Shown here: positions 21,204 through 30,579 of the stretch, piece by piece
How positions within the stretch are numbered: position 1 is the first letter of the stretch
Layout of the letters: each line of letters starts with the position of its first letter
Assembly: GCF_002899675.1 (NCBI RefSeq)
Contig: NZ_PKUU01000001.1
Span: 1 to 64,000, forward strand
Direction: 5' to 3'
From: Clostridium sp. chh4-2
GTDB lineage: Bacteria; Bacillota; Clostridia; Lachnospirales; Lachnospiraceae
Length of the DNA: 64,000 nucleotides
The notes under the pieces: generated by a model
The model's input: the letters and a program-made list of their open reading frames with translations, nothing else
Database searches by the model: none
What the model was told of the DNA's origin: nothing
Program-made: the position numbers and the translations under genes

Positions 21204-22148
21204 ATGAAACAACCGATTATCATTTTAACAGGCCCTACTGCGGTGGGAAAGACAGCCCTGTCCATCGAACTGGCACATGCGGTAGGAGGGGAGATAATAA
21301 GCGCTGACTCCATGCAGGTGTACCGCCATATGGATATCGGGTCGGCCAAGATCCGTCCGGAGGAAATGGACGGCGTTCCCCATCACCTGATCGATGTGCT
21401 GGAACCAACTGAGGAGTTCAATGTTGTGGTTTTTCAGTCCATGGCAAAAGAAGCTCTCAATAAGATTTACGGGGCGTCCCATATTCCTATTGTGACTGGC
21501 GGAACGGGATTTTATATCCAGGCGCTTTTATATGATATTGATTTTAAAGAAGACGACGGCAACAGCCAAATCAGACGAGAGCTGGAGCATCTGGCAGCAG
21601 AGCAGGGACCGCAGTTTATGCATGATATGCTGAATGAGGTGGACCCGGAATCGGCAAAGGCCATTCACCCGAACAATCAGAAACGGGTGATCCGGGCCAT
21701 TGAGTATTACCGTCTGACCGGCGAACGGATATCCGCCCATAATGAAGAAGAGAGGCAGAAGGAATCCCCTTACCGCTTCCTCTATTATGTAATCAACACG
21801 GACCGGGATAAACTGTATTCCCAGATAGACCTTCGCGTGGATCAGATGATGGAAAACGGGCTGGTGGATGAGGTGAAAATGCTTTCGGCCATGGGATGTA
21901 CCAGAGGAATGGTATCTATGCAGGGACTTGGATACAAAGAAATTCTGGATTATATTAATGGGGAATGCACCCTGGAAGAGGCCGTTTATATCTTAAAAAG
22001 AGACACCAGACATTTTGCAAAAAGACAGCTCACCTGGTTTAAAAGGGAACGTGATGTCAGATGGCTTAATCTGCCGGAGTTCGGTTATGACAGGAACCTG
22101 GTGCTTAAAAAAATTTTAGATGATGTGGAGAACGAAAGATGGAGTTAG
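21204..22148 (+). CDS. miaA: tRNA dimethylallyltransferase
   Basis: 314 residues. P-loop GPTAVGKTALS, the DSMQVYRHMDIGSAK motif and VTGGTGFYIQALLY are diagnostic. It attaches dimethylallyl to A37 of UNN-reading tRNAs, the step before MiaB. AAGGA before the ATG; the 3' end overlaps the next gene by 10 bp. Confidence 0.97.
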   Translation: MKQPIIILTGPTAVGKTALSIELAHAVGGEIISADSMQVYRHMDIGSAKIRPEEMDGVPHHLIDVLEPTEEFNVVVFQSMAKEALNKIYGASHIPIVTGGTGFYIQALLYDIDFKEDDGNSQIRRELEHLAAEQGPQFMHDMLNEVDPESAKAIHPNNQKRVIRAIEYYRLTGERISAHNEEERQKESPYRFLYYVINTDRDKLYSQIDLRVDQMMENGLVDEVKMLSAMGCTRGMVSMQGLGYKEILDYINGECTLEEAVYILKRDTRHFAKRQLTWFKRERDVRWLNLPEFGYDRNLVLKKILDDVENERWS

Positions 22149-23422
22149 AAAAGATGTATGAACAGCTGGGAATCAGCAAAGCCGTGCTGGATTTTGGCAG
22201 GAATATAGAAGATGACCTGAAAGAACGGTTTGAAGCGATTGATGAAACAGCTGAATATAATCAGTTAAAAGTATTAAAAGCCATGCAGGATAACCGTGTG
22301 AGCGATATCCATTTTGCGGCTACTACCGGTTATGGATATAACGATCTGGGCAGAGACACTCTGGAATCCGTTTATGCCAGCGCTTTTCATGGAGAAAGCG
22401 CCTTGGTAAGGCCTCAGCTGATCAGCGGAACACATGCCCTTCATATTGCGCTGTCCGGCAATCTGCGTCCGGGTGACGAGCTGCTTTCCCCTGTAGGAAA
22501 ACCCTATGATACCCTAGAAGAGGTGATCGGAATCCGGGAATCCGCAGGTTCTTTAAAGGAATATGGGGTGGTTTACCGGCAGGTGGATCTTTTGGAAGAC
22601 GGATCATTTGATTATGAAAATATCAGAAAAGCGGTTAATGAGAAAACAAAGCTGGTTACGATCCAGCGATCCAAAGGGTATGCCACCAGACCTACCTTAT
22701 CGGTTAAACGAATCGGGGAACTGATTAAGTTTATAAAAGAGATAAAACCGGACACCATCTGCATGGTGGATAACTGTTACGGAGAATTTGTAGAGGAAAT
22801 CGAACCTACCGATGTGGGAGCCGATATGATCGTGGGATCGTTAATTAAGAATCCTGGCGGCGGGCTGGCTCCGATCGGAGGTTATATTGTGGGCCGTCAG
22901 GACTGCATTGACCGGGCATCTTACCGTCTGAGCGCGCCGGGTCTCGGTAAAGAGGTAGGGGCAAGCCTGGGACTGAACCAATCCTTCTATCAGGGACTGT
23001 TCTTATCCCCGACTGTGGTTGCAGGCGCGCTCAAAGGCGCAATCTTTGCGGCTAATGTTTATGAAAAACTGGGATTTTCCGTTGTTCCTGACAGCAAAGA
23101 GTCCCGTCACGATATCATTCAGGCGGTGACCTTCGGAACTCCGGAAGGCGTTATTGCATTCTGCCAGGGAATTCAGGCAGCGGCCCCTGTGGACAGCTTT
23201 GTTACTCCTGAGCCGTGGGCTATGCCGGGCTATGATGCGGACGTCATCATGGCAGCAGGCGCTTTCGTGCAGGGTTCCTCCATAGAACTCAGTGCGGACG
23301 GACCGATTAAGCCGCCTTATACCGTGTTCTTCCAGGGAGGGCTCACCTGGTATCATGCCAAAATGGGAATTTTAAAATCCCTTCAGAAGCTGGTGGAAGC
23401 CGGAATCGTCACTTTAAAGTAG
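22139..23422 (+). CDS. Methionine gamma-lyase-like PLP enzyme (YnbB family)
   Basis: 427 residues, fold-type I PLP enzyme of the 'aluminium resistance / methionine gamma-lyase family' group that often follows miaA in Clostridia. SGTHALHIAL lies near the cofactor phosphate site, MVDNCYGEF carries the PLP-ring Asp, and SLIKNPGGG holds the putative Schiff-base lysine (about K237). True substrate is not established; sulfur amino acid cleavage is the family annotation. Starts inside miaA, so translational coupling is likely. Confidence 0.9.
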   Translation: MELEKMYEQLGISKAVLDFGRNIEDDLKERFEAIDETAEYNQLKVLKAMQDNRVSDIHFAATTGYGYNDLGRDTLESVYASAFHGESALVRPQLISGTHALHIALSGNLRPGDELLSPVGKPYDTLEEVIGIRESAGSLKEYGVVYRQVDLLEDGSFDYENIRKAVNEKTKLVTIQRSKGYATRPTLSVKRIGELIKFIKEIKPDTICMVDNCYGEFVEEIEPTDVGADMIVGSLIKNPGGGLAPIGGYIVGRQDCIDRASYRLSAPGLGKEVGASLGLNQSFYQGLFLSPTVVAGALKGAIFAANVYEKLGFSVVPDSKESRHDIIQAVTFGTPEGVIAFCQGIQAAAPVDSFVTPEPWAMPGYDADVIMAAGAFVQGSSIELSADGPIKPPYTVFFQGGLTWYHAKMGILKSLQKLVEAGIVTLK

Positions 23423-23431
23423 CCGGAAAAA

Positions 23432-23464
23432 ATTGTATACATGAGAACAAACTTATGATACAAT
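23432..23464. promoter_or_regulatory. Inverted repeat before the DUF4321 gene
   Basis: ATTGTATACAT (23432-23442) is complementary to ATGATACAAT (23455-23464) with one bulged base, in the 70-bp gap after the PLP-enzyme gene. The right half contains a TACAAT -10-like hexamer, so it may be an operator over a promoter or a weak terminator stem (no T-run is seen). Confidence 0.4.
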
Positions 23465-23492
23465 GATTCAATACGAAAAAGAGGAATGTCAG

Positions 23493-23744
23493 ATGAGAAA
23501 TAAGAATTTCTGGGTATTATTACTTCTGATGCTGGCCGGAATCGTATTAGGCGGCTTCATCGGTAATCTGGCAGAAGGAGTATCCTGGCTGTCCTGGCTG
23601 AATTTCGGACAGTCGTTTGGGCTGGACAGTCCTTTAATCCTGAATTTCGGGATTCTGGTTATCACCTTCGGCTTGAGTATAAAGATTACAATGGCGGGTA
23701 TTATAGGCGTCGTTATCGCCTTAATCACATACCGCATACTATAA
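23493..23744 (+). CDS. DUF4321 small membrane protein
   Basis: 83 residues beginning MRNKNFWVLLLLMLAG, with two to three hydrophobic helices and a GGFIGNLAEG turn. It matches the DUF4321 family common in Clostridia, usually next to radC or maf. Function unknown. The ATG at 23493 has GAGGAA upstream; an earlier in-frame ATG at 23463 lacks a good site. Confidence 0.75.
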   Translation: MRNKNFWVLLLLMLAGIVLGGFIGNLAEGVSWLSWLNFGQSFGLDSPLILNFGILVITFGLSIKITMAGIIGVVIALITYRIL

Positions 23745-23787
23745 TTCCTGACAAAGTTGCTTGGAGAGTTGCGTAGTTGGGAGAAAT

Positions 23788-24483
23788 ATGGAAACAATAA
23801 CTATGAAAGACATCCCCGCCTGCGAACGCCCTTATGAAAAGTGCCTTCAATTCGGGCCGGATTCCTTAACGGATGCGGAATTGCTGTCCATCATCATCAG
23901 GACCGGCAGAAGGGGAGAAAACTCTTTAGACCTGGCGAATAATATTTTAGCCTTAAACTATCCGGGTGAGGGTATTTTAGGGCTATTGCATCTTTCCCTG
24001 CCCGAACTGATGAATGTAAAAGGGATCGGACAGGTAAAAGGAGCACAGCTGCTGTGCATTGGAGAGTTATCGAGAAGAATCTGGAAACGGGCTGCAGTGA
24101 ACGACAACACCTGTTTCGATCATCCGCGTGCCATCGCCAATTACTATATGGAAGACATGAGGCACATGGAACAGGAACAGCTTAAAATCATGCTTTTGAA
24201 CACAAAAAATATGCTGATAAAGGATGTTCTGATCTCAAAAGGCACGGTAAACGCCTCCATCGCCACACCACGGGAGATTTTGATTGAAGCCCTGCGGTAT
24301 CATGCGGTGAAGATGATTATGGTGCACAATCATCCCAGCGGAGATCCGGCGCCCAGCAAAGATGACCTGCGCCTGACAAAACGGGTGGATGAGGCCAGCA
24401 AACTGGTGGGAATCGAACTTTTGGATCACATCGTTATAGGCGATAATGCCTATATCAGTTTTAAAGAAAAAGGAATGTTATAA
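23788..24483 (+). CDS. radC: RadC-like JAB domain protein
   Basis: 231 residues. N-terminal helix-hairpin-helix region (LMNVKGIGQVKGAQLL) and C-terminal JAB/MPN domain with the metal motif HNHPSGDPAPSKDD. Historically called a DNA repair protein, but its actual role is unclear. The ATG at 23788 (GGGAGA upstream) is chosen over 23761. Overlaps the mreC start by one base (TAATG). Confidence 0.95.
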   Translation: METITMKDIPACERPYEKCLQFGPDSLTDAELLSIIIRTGRRGENSLDLANNILALNYPGEGILGLLHLSLPELMNVKGIGQVKGAQLLCIGELSRRIWKRAAVNDNTCFDHPRAIANYYMEDMRHMEQEQLKIMLLNTKNMLIKDVLISKGTVNASIATPREILIEALRYHAVKMIMVHNHPSGDPAPSKDDLRLTKRVDEASKLVGIELLDHIVIGDNAYISFKEKGML

Positions 24484-25328
24484 TGGATTCAAAGCGCAGT
24501 AAATACATTTTAATGGGGTTAACCGCATTTTGCGTGCTGTTAATCGGAATTACCTCAATTAATGATACATGGCTTTCTCCACTTCGAACAGGGGTGGGGT
24601 ATTTTTTAATACCAGTCCAGTCCGGCGTTAATACCGTGGGGCGCGCTCTGTATGAGGATATTACAGACTTTTGGAAATTAAAGACCGCATTGGACGAGAA
24701 TCAGAAATTAAAAGGCGATATTGCAGCTCTGACCGAAGAGAATAACCGCCTTCAGGCAGAGCAGTTTGAATTAAACCGCTTGAGAGAGCTTTATCAGCTG
24801 GACCAGGATTATATGCAGTATGAAAAGATCGGGGCCCGGGTAATCGCCAAGGATTCCGGCGACTGGTTTCAGGTCTTTCGAATTGACAAGGGGTCGGCCG
24901 ATGGAATCGAGGTCGACAACAATGTGCTTGCCAACGGCGGTTTGGTGGGCATTGTGACGGATGTGGGGGCTAATTATGCCACCGTGCGTTCCATTATTGA
25001 TGATTCCAGCCGGGTCAGCGCAATGGCAATGCAGTCAGGTGACACCTGTCTTGTGGGAGGGGATCTCACTTTATATAAAGAGGGAAGACTCAGGATTACC
25101 GATATAAAAAAGGGCGGAGATGTGAAGAACGGGGATAAGATCATTACATCCAATATCAGTTCCAAATTCCTTCCCGGAATTCTTCTCGGCTACGCCACCG
25201 ATATTACGGTGGATGCCAATGAGCTTACCAGCTCCGGATATCTGATTCCGGTGGCGGAGTTCAGCAGCCTCCAGGAAGTCCTGATCATAACACAAGTAAA
25301 AGAAACCGAAGATCAGAAAGGTGAATAA
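24483..25328 (+). CDS. mreC: Rod shape-determining protein MreC
   Basis: 281 residues: one N-terminal membrane helix, a coiled coil (about 60-105: LDENQKLKGDIAALTEENNRLQAE), then the beta-rich MreC domain outside the membrane (GDWFQVFRIDKGSADGI, NGGLVGIV). It scaffolds the elongasome with MreD, PBP2 and RodA, all encoded nearby. MreB is not in this window. Confidence 0.95.
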   Translation: MDSKRSKYILMGLTAFCVLLIGITSINDTWLSPLRTGVGYFLIPVQSGVNTVGRALYEDITDFWKLKTALDENQKLKGDIAALTEENNRLQAEQFELNRLRELYQLDQDYMQYEKIGARVIAKDSGDWFQVFRIDKGSADGIEVDNNVLANGGLVGIVTDVGANYATVRSIIDDSSRVSAMAMQSGDTCLVGGDLTLYKEGRLRITDIKKGGDVKNGDKIITSNISSKFLPGILLGYATDITVDANELTSSGYLIPVAEFSSLQEVLIITQVKETEDQKGE

Positions 25329-25846
25329 TGAAGCGGGTTTTGATTAATGTTGTTCTCATCATACTGGCATTTACCATACAGAACTGTGTGTTCCCCCTTC
25401 TGCCGTTTTTGTCGGCAGCGCCCAATCTTTTGCTGATTCTGACATTTTCCTTTGGATTTATCGAGGGCAAAGAGGCGGGAATGTATTACGGGCTGTTGTC
25501 AGGCCTTTTATTGGATCTGTTTTACAGCGGACCTTTTGGATTTTATATGCTGATTTATATCTTTATCGGCTATACCAACGGAATCTGTACAAAATATTAT
25601 TATGAAGATTATATTACCCTCCCATTGATTTTATGTATTTTCAATGAGCTGGCATATAATGTATATATCTATGTGCTGCGTTTCCTCATCAGGGGACGTC
25701 TTGATTTTATGTTTTATTTCAGGGAAATTATTATTCCCGAGATTATTTTTACCGTTGTGACAACGCTTTTGGTTTACCGGTTGTTCCTGTTTACCAACAG
25801 GCGCTTGGAAGGACTTGGAAAGAGGAGAGACGGAAGGATTGTTTAA
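25328..25846 (+). CDS. mreD: Rod shape-determining protein MreD
   Basis: 172 residues, almost entirely hydrophobic, with about five to six membrane helices. The N-terminal APNLLLILTFSFGFIEGKEAGMYYGLLSGLLLDL block is the MreD signature. Start overlaps the mreC stop (ATAATG). The 3' end runs into the PBP2 gene. Confidence 0.92.
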   Translation: MKRVLINVVLIILAFTIQNCVFPLLPFLSAAPNLLLILTFSFGFIEGKEAGMYYGLLSGLLLDLFYSGPFGFYMLIYIFIGYTNGICTKYYYEDYITLPLILCIFNELAYNVYIYVLRFLIRGRLDFMFYFREIIIPEIIFTVVTTLLVYRLFLFTNRRLEGLGKRRDGRIV

Positions 25847-28721
25847 CGACTTATGTGAAATACTGAAAGAATTCCTAAAAAAAGTGTTTACCTCACGATT
25901 GTTTGCCCTGGCAGTGATTTTTACCTGCCTGTTCAGCCTGCTGGTTTCCAAACTTTTTGACCTGCAGATTGTAAAAGGGCAGCAATTTTTAGATAACTAT
26001 GTACAAAAGACGATGAGGACGGTGTATACGGCCGGAACCAGAGGCAATATCTATGACAGAAACGGAAATATACTGGCCTATAATCAGCTGGCCTATTCCG
26101 TTACGCTTCAGGATACCGGTGCTTATACAAAAAACCAGACGAGAAACACCATGTTGTTGGAACTTGTTCAGATACTGGACAAACATGGGGAGAGCGTACA
26201 AGGGAAATTTGAAGTTGCAATTGATAACAACGGTGATATGGTATATACCTCATCTTCAGAGGCGGCCAGAAAGCGTTTCCTGAGGGATCTCTATGGACGA
26301 ACGTCCGTAGATGAGCTGACGGATTCCTCCGGTAAATATCCATCCACCGTTACTGCACGTGAATTATTTGAAAAGAAGAAAAAAGATTACGAAATCGACA
26401 AACTGAAGGATGAAAAAGGCAATCCGCTGCTGGTACCCGATGATGTAGCTCTTAAAATGATCAACATCCGCTATACCATGTCGCTGACTGCCTATCAGAA
26501 GTACGAAACGACCACAATCGCCTCTAATGTCAGCGATGAAACGGTGGCGGACGTGATGGAACACATGGCTGACCTTCAGGGTATCGGCATAGAGGAATCC
26601 ACAATCCGCGTTTACAATGACAGCAAATATTTTGCGCCGATTATCGGTTACACCGGAAAAGTGCAGGAAGATCAGCTGGAAGAACTGAAGAAGATCGATG
26701 AAAACTATCAGTCCACAGATATCGTCGGACGAATCGGAATTGAAGAGACCATGGAGAAGGAACTTCAGGGCAAAAAAGGGGTCCGCAACATGTATGTGGA
26801 TAATGTGGGACGAATCCTTCAGGTGGAAGATAATGAAACTCAGCCTGTGGCCGGAAAGAACATCTATCTGACCATAGACAGGGACCTGCAGATCGCCACC
26901 TACAACCTGATTGAACGTCAGCTGGCCGGAATCCTGGTAAAATGGCTGGTCAATAAGGACGTGGAACCTTCGATCTTAACCGACCCGTCCAAAAAAGAGA
27001 TCCCGGTTAAAGATGCCTACTATCAGCTGATCAATAACAATGTGCTTTCGCTGAAAAAGATAGCATCAGAGGACGCTTCGGATATTGAAAAGCAGATTTA
27101 TTCCAAGTTTCTGATTTCCAGGGAACAGATTCTGAATAACATACGCACGGAGCTTCAGAGCGAACAGGCGGCTGTTATGAACGATCTGCCTACGGATCTG
27201 TCGGCCTATATGCAGTATATTTACACCTATCTTTCCGATCCGACCGTGGGAATTATCATGAAGGACAAGATCGATACTTCAAGCCCGGAATATCTTGCAT
27301 GGAAGGACGGAACCATCAGCCTGAGAAACTTTATTTACTCAGGAATTGCAAACAGCTGGATTGATACGACTAAACTTGAGATAAAGAGTAAATACTCTAA
27401 TGCAGATGACAGTTTTAATACGCTGGTCGATTATGTGCTCGCTCATCTGGTAGATGATACGCAGTTTACAAAAAAGATATACCGGTATCTGGTCAACGAT
27501 GAAGTGGTTACGGGAAGAGAACTCTGCCTTGCATTATATGCTCAGGAAGTGCTTCCCTATGACGAACAGCAGATCGCCATGCTGACCAATAACGGCGATA
27601 ATTATGCGTTCACGTTTATTGTGGACAAGATTTCCAAGATTGAGATCACACCGGCTCAGCTGGCCCTAGATCCATGTACGGGCGGCTGTGTGGTAACGGA
27701 CGTTAAAACCGGGGAAGTGCGGGCGCTGGTAACTTATCCAAGCTATGATAATAACCGTCTGTCCGGAACTGTGGATGCGGCTTATTATAACCAGCTGAAT
27801 GAAGATATGTCCCTTCCGTTATGGAATAACGCCACACAGGTTAAAAAAGCTCCCGGTTCCACATTTAAACCCATTACGGCCATTGCCGGACTGGAAGAGC
27901 ATGTGATTTCTCTTACGGATACCATCAACTGTACCGGTGAATATGAAGAGGTAGCCCCTCCGATTAAATGCTGGATTTACCCGGGACGCCATAATAATCT
28001 GACGGTAGAAGGCGGTATTATGAATTCCTGCAACTATTTCTTCGCAGAAGTTGCACACCGTCTCAGCACCGAACCAGATGGAACTTACTCTTCGGAAAAG
28101 GGAATTGCGGCCATCAGGAAATACGCAGCCATGTTCGGGCTGGATCAGCCTTCAGGCGTTGAGATCGCCGAGACCACTCCGGAAATTACAACAGAGGCGC
28201 CGGAACGATCCGCCATGGGGCAGGGAACCAATTCCTATTCAAACGTACAGCTTTCCAGATATGTAACGGCAATCGCCAACCGGGGAACGGTTTTCGACCT
28301 GACTCTGATTGACAAAATAACCGATTCCAAAGAAAATTTATTGGAAAAGCGCCAGCCAAAGATACATTCCAAGGTTGAAATCGCCGATTCCACGTGGGAT
28401 GTGGTGCAGAACGGTATGCGCGGGGTGGTTGCCCAAGGATCGGCAAAAGACATCTTCAAGGATTTGGAAGTCAAGATAGCGGGTAAAACCGGTACGGCCC
28501 AGGAAAACAGAATGAAGCCGAACCATGCGTTTTTCATTTCCTATGCTCCGTATGACAACCCTGAAATCTGCGTTACAGTGAATATTCCGTTTGGATATTC
28601 TTCTTCCAATGCCGCTACAGTTGCCAAAAATGTATATCGTTTTTATTATAAATATACACAATTGGATCAGATATTAAATACTGGTGCGTTAGATGTATCC
28701 AATGTAACAGTTGGGGACTAA
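25839..28721 (+). CDS. mrdA: Class B penicillin-binding protein 2 (elongation transpeptidase)
   Basis: About 960 residues. N-terminal membrane helix, PBP dimerisation domain (RGNIYDRNGNILAYN), and transpeptidase domain with SxxK (S674 in PGSTFKP), SCN and KTG (AGKTGTAQE). It cross-links lateral-wall peptidoglycan with RodA, MreC and MreD. It is much longer than typical 600-700-residue PBP2: about 250 residues sit between TIDRDLQ and VVTDVKTGEVRALV. The start is uncertain; TTG at 25839 or 25815 fit, and both overlap mreD. Confidence 0.93.
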   Translation: MFNDLCEILKEFLKKVFTSRLFALAVIFTCLFSLLVSKLFDLQIVKGQQFLDNYVQKTMRTVYTAGTRGNIYDRNGNILAYNQLAYSVTLQDTGAYTKNQTRNTMLLELVQILDKHGESVQGKFEVAIDNNGDMVYTSSSEAARKRFLRDLYGRTSVDELTDSSGKYPSTVTARELFEKKKKDYEIDKLKDEKGNPLLVPDDVALKMINIRYTMSLTAYQKYETTTIASNVSDETVADVMEHMADLQGIGIEESTIRVYNDSKYFAPIIGYTGKVQEDQLEELKKIDENYQSTDIVGRIGIEETMEKELQGKKGVRNMYVDNVGRILQVEDNETQPVAGKNIYLTIDRDLQIATYNLIERQLAGILVKWLVNKDVEPSILTDPSKKEIPVKDAYYQLINNNVLSLKKIASEDASDIEKQIYSKFLISREQILNNIRTELQSEQAAVMNDLPTDLSAYMQYIYTYLSDPTVGIIMKDKIDTSSPEYLAWKDGTISLRNFIYSGIANSWIDTTKLEIKSKYSNADDSFNTLVDYVLAHLVDDTQFTKKIYRYLVNDEVVTGRELCLALYAQEVLPYDEQQIAMLTNNGDNYAFTFIVDKISKIEITPAQLALDPCTGGCVVTDVKTGEVRALVTYPSYDNNRLSGTVDAAYYNQLNEDMSLPLWNNATQVKKAPGSTFKPITAIAGLEEHVISLTDTINCTGEYEEVAPPIKCWIYPGRHNNLTVEGGIMNSCNYFFAEVAHRLSTEPDGTYSSEKGIAAIRKYAAMFGLDQPSGVEIAETTPEITTEAPERSAMGQGTNSYSNVQLSRYVTAIANRGTVFDLTLIDKITDSKENLLEKRQPKIHSKVEIADSTWDVVQNGMRGVVAQGSAKDIFKDLEVKIAGKTGTAQENRMKPNHAFFISYAPYDNPEICVTVNIPFGYSSSNAATVAKNVYRFYYKYTQLDQILNTGALDVSNVTVGD

Positions 28722-28740
28722 AAAGATAAGAGGTGTTACT

Positions 28741-29406
28741 ATGCACAGTTCAGTGGTCATCAAGGGCAACAAATCCGGAATGTCTGTTTATCTCGATCCC
28801 GAGATTCCATTTGAACAGCTTCTGGAGGACATTGCCAGAAAATTTCACGAAAGTTCAAAATTCTGGGGTTCTGTGCAGATGGCGCTGACCCTGGAAGGCA
28901 GAGATCTTACGTCAGAGGAAGAATTTCAAATCGTGAATACGATTACAGCCAATTCAGAGGTTGAAATTTTATGCCTGATCGATACGGACGCGAAGAGAAT
29001 TGAACGGTGCGAAAAAGCATTGAACGAGAAACTGATGGAGCTTTCATTTTGCACCGGCCAGTTTTATAAGGGAAGTATCAAAAGGGGCGACACGTTGGAA
29101 TCCGAGGCAAGCATTATCATCATCGGTGATGTGAACCACGGCGGAAGAGTGATCGCCAAAGGCAATATTATCGTGCTGGGAGAACTGCGGGGAAGTGCCC
29201 ACGCAGGAGCTGCCGGCAATAAAAACGCCGTTGTGGTTGCCATTGATATGGCGCCGGTTCATCTAAGAATCAGCGATTACACAGGCCCTGTCTCTGAAAA
29301 AGGCAAACGCCTGGGCAAAAATCCCATGATGGCATGTATCGAAAATGATACAATTTGTATTAAAAACCTTAAAAAGAGCTTTTTTAGCATATTAAATTCT
29401 ATTTAA
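28741..29406 (+). CDS. minC: Septum site-determining protein MinC
   Basis: 221 residues. N-terminal FtsZ-inhibiting domain and C-terminal beta-helix domain (GDVNHGGRVIAKGNIIVLGELRGSAHAGA) that binds MinD. The ATG at 28741 is chosen for the AGAGGTG site 6-7 bp before it; the in-frame start at 28711 is within the PBP2 gene. Forms the Min system with the next two genes. Confidence 0.94.
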   Translation: MHSSVVIKGNKSGMSVYLDPEIPFEQLLEDIARKFHESSKFWGSVQMALTLEGRDLTSEEEFQIVNTITANSEVEILCLIDTDAKRIERCEKALNEKLMELSFCTGQFYKGSIKRGDTLESEASIIIIGDVNHGGRVIAKGNIIVLGELRGSAHAGAAGNKNAVVVAIDMAPVHLRISDYTGPVSEKGKRLGKNPMMACIENDTICIKNLKKSFFSILNSI

Positions 29407-29478
29407 TACTGGAAATATTTTGAATTTTAAGGTAAAATAGATACGTTAGGGTTATAAAGAAAACGGAGGAATCGACAT

Positions 29479-30276
29479 ATGAGTGAAGTCATTGTTATTA
29501 CTTCCGGAAAAGGCGGAGTCGGTAAGACGACGACTTCAGCGAACATCGGTACCGGCCTGGCGATGCTGGGCAAAAAGGTGATCCTCATCGACACAGATAT
29601 CGGGCTTAGAAACCTGGATGTGGTGATGGGACTGGAAAACCGGATTGTATATAATCTGGTGGATGTAGTTGAAGGCAACTGTCGTATGAAACAGGCTCTG
29701 ATAAAAGACAAAAGATATCCTAATTTATATTTACTGCCGTCTGCACAGACGAGAGACAAAACTGCGGTTAATCCGGAACAGATGATAAAACTGGTGGACA
29801 ACTTGAGAACCGACTTCGATTACATATTGCTGGACTGCCCGGCTGGAATCGAACAAGGTTTCCAGAATGCCATAGCAGGAGCCGACCGGGCTCTGGTAGT
29901 AACTACACCCGAAGTTTCAGCCATCCGCGATGCCGACCGCATTATCGGTCTTTTAGAGGCGGCCGAACTGGAACAAATTGACCTCATTGTAAACAGAATA
30001 CGTATGGACATGGTAAAACGCGGGGACATGATGTCGATTGATGATGTTATGGACATACTCGGCATGGATATCATCGGCGCGGTGCCGGATGACGAAAGCA
30101 TTGTGGTTTCCACCAATCAGGGAGAACCTCTGGTCGGATCGGAATCGATGGCAGGACAGGCTTACTTAAATATCTGTAAGAGGATATTGGGCGAAGATGT
30201 CCCTCTGCTGGATTTAAAAGTTCCCAAAGGTATTCTCTCCAGGCTGAGCTATTTTATTAAGACAGCCAGCTTCTGA
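29479..30276 (+). CDS. minD: Septum site-determining ATPase MinD
   Basis: 265 residues. Deviant Walker A KGGVGKTT, the DTDIGLRNLDVVMGLENR motif and a C-terminal amphipathic helix (GILSRLSYFIKTASF) for membrane binding. It recruits MinC and is released by MinE. ACGGAGGA ribosome-binding site. Confidence 0.98.
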   Translation: MSEVIVITSGKGGVGKTTTSANIGTGLAMLGKKVILIDTDIGLRNLDVVMGLENRIVYNLVDVVEGNCRMKQALIKDKRYPNLYLLPSAQTRDKTAVNPEQMIKLVDNLRTDFDYILLDCPAGIEQGFQNAIAGADRALVVTTPEVSAIRDADRIIGLLEAAELEQIDLIVNRIRMDMVKRGDMMSIDDVMDILGMDIIGAVPDDESIVVSTNQGEPLVGSESMAGQAYLNICKRILGEDVPLLDLKVPKGILSRLSYFIKTASF

Positions 30277-30298
30277 GAAAAGGACAGGAGGGAATGGC

Positions 30299-30577
30299 AT
30301 GAATCTTTTATCTGTTTTCCAAAAGAAAAATTCAGGAGAGATTGCCAGATCAAGGCTGAAAATCCTGCTTGCATCGGACAAGCTTAACTGTTCTCCTGAT
30401 ATCATGGAGATGATAAAGGATGATATGATTCATATGATCTCAAAATACATGGACATTGATCCGGGCGGTGTTGAGCTTGAGATAACGCATAATATAATCA
30501 ATGGCTGCAGTGACACGCTCCCTTGTCTTTGCGCGAATATTCCAATTCAGGCCATACCATACAAAAGGACCTTTTAA
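30299..30577 (+). CDS. minE: Cell division topological specificity factor MinE
   Basis: 92 residues. The N-terminal part (SGEIARSRLKILLASDKLNCSPDIMEMIKDDM) is the MinD-binding region and the rest is the dimeric topological domain (DIDPGGVELEI). Presence of MinE implies pole-to-pole oscillation rather than a DivIVA-anchored Min system. It ends 2 bp before rodA. Confidence 0.95.
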   Translation: MNLLSVFQKKNSGEIARSRLKILLASDKLNCSPDIMEMIKDDMIHMISKYMDIDPGGVELEITHNIINGCSDTLPCLCANIPIQAIPYKRTF

Positions 30578-30579
30578 AT

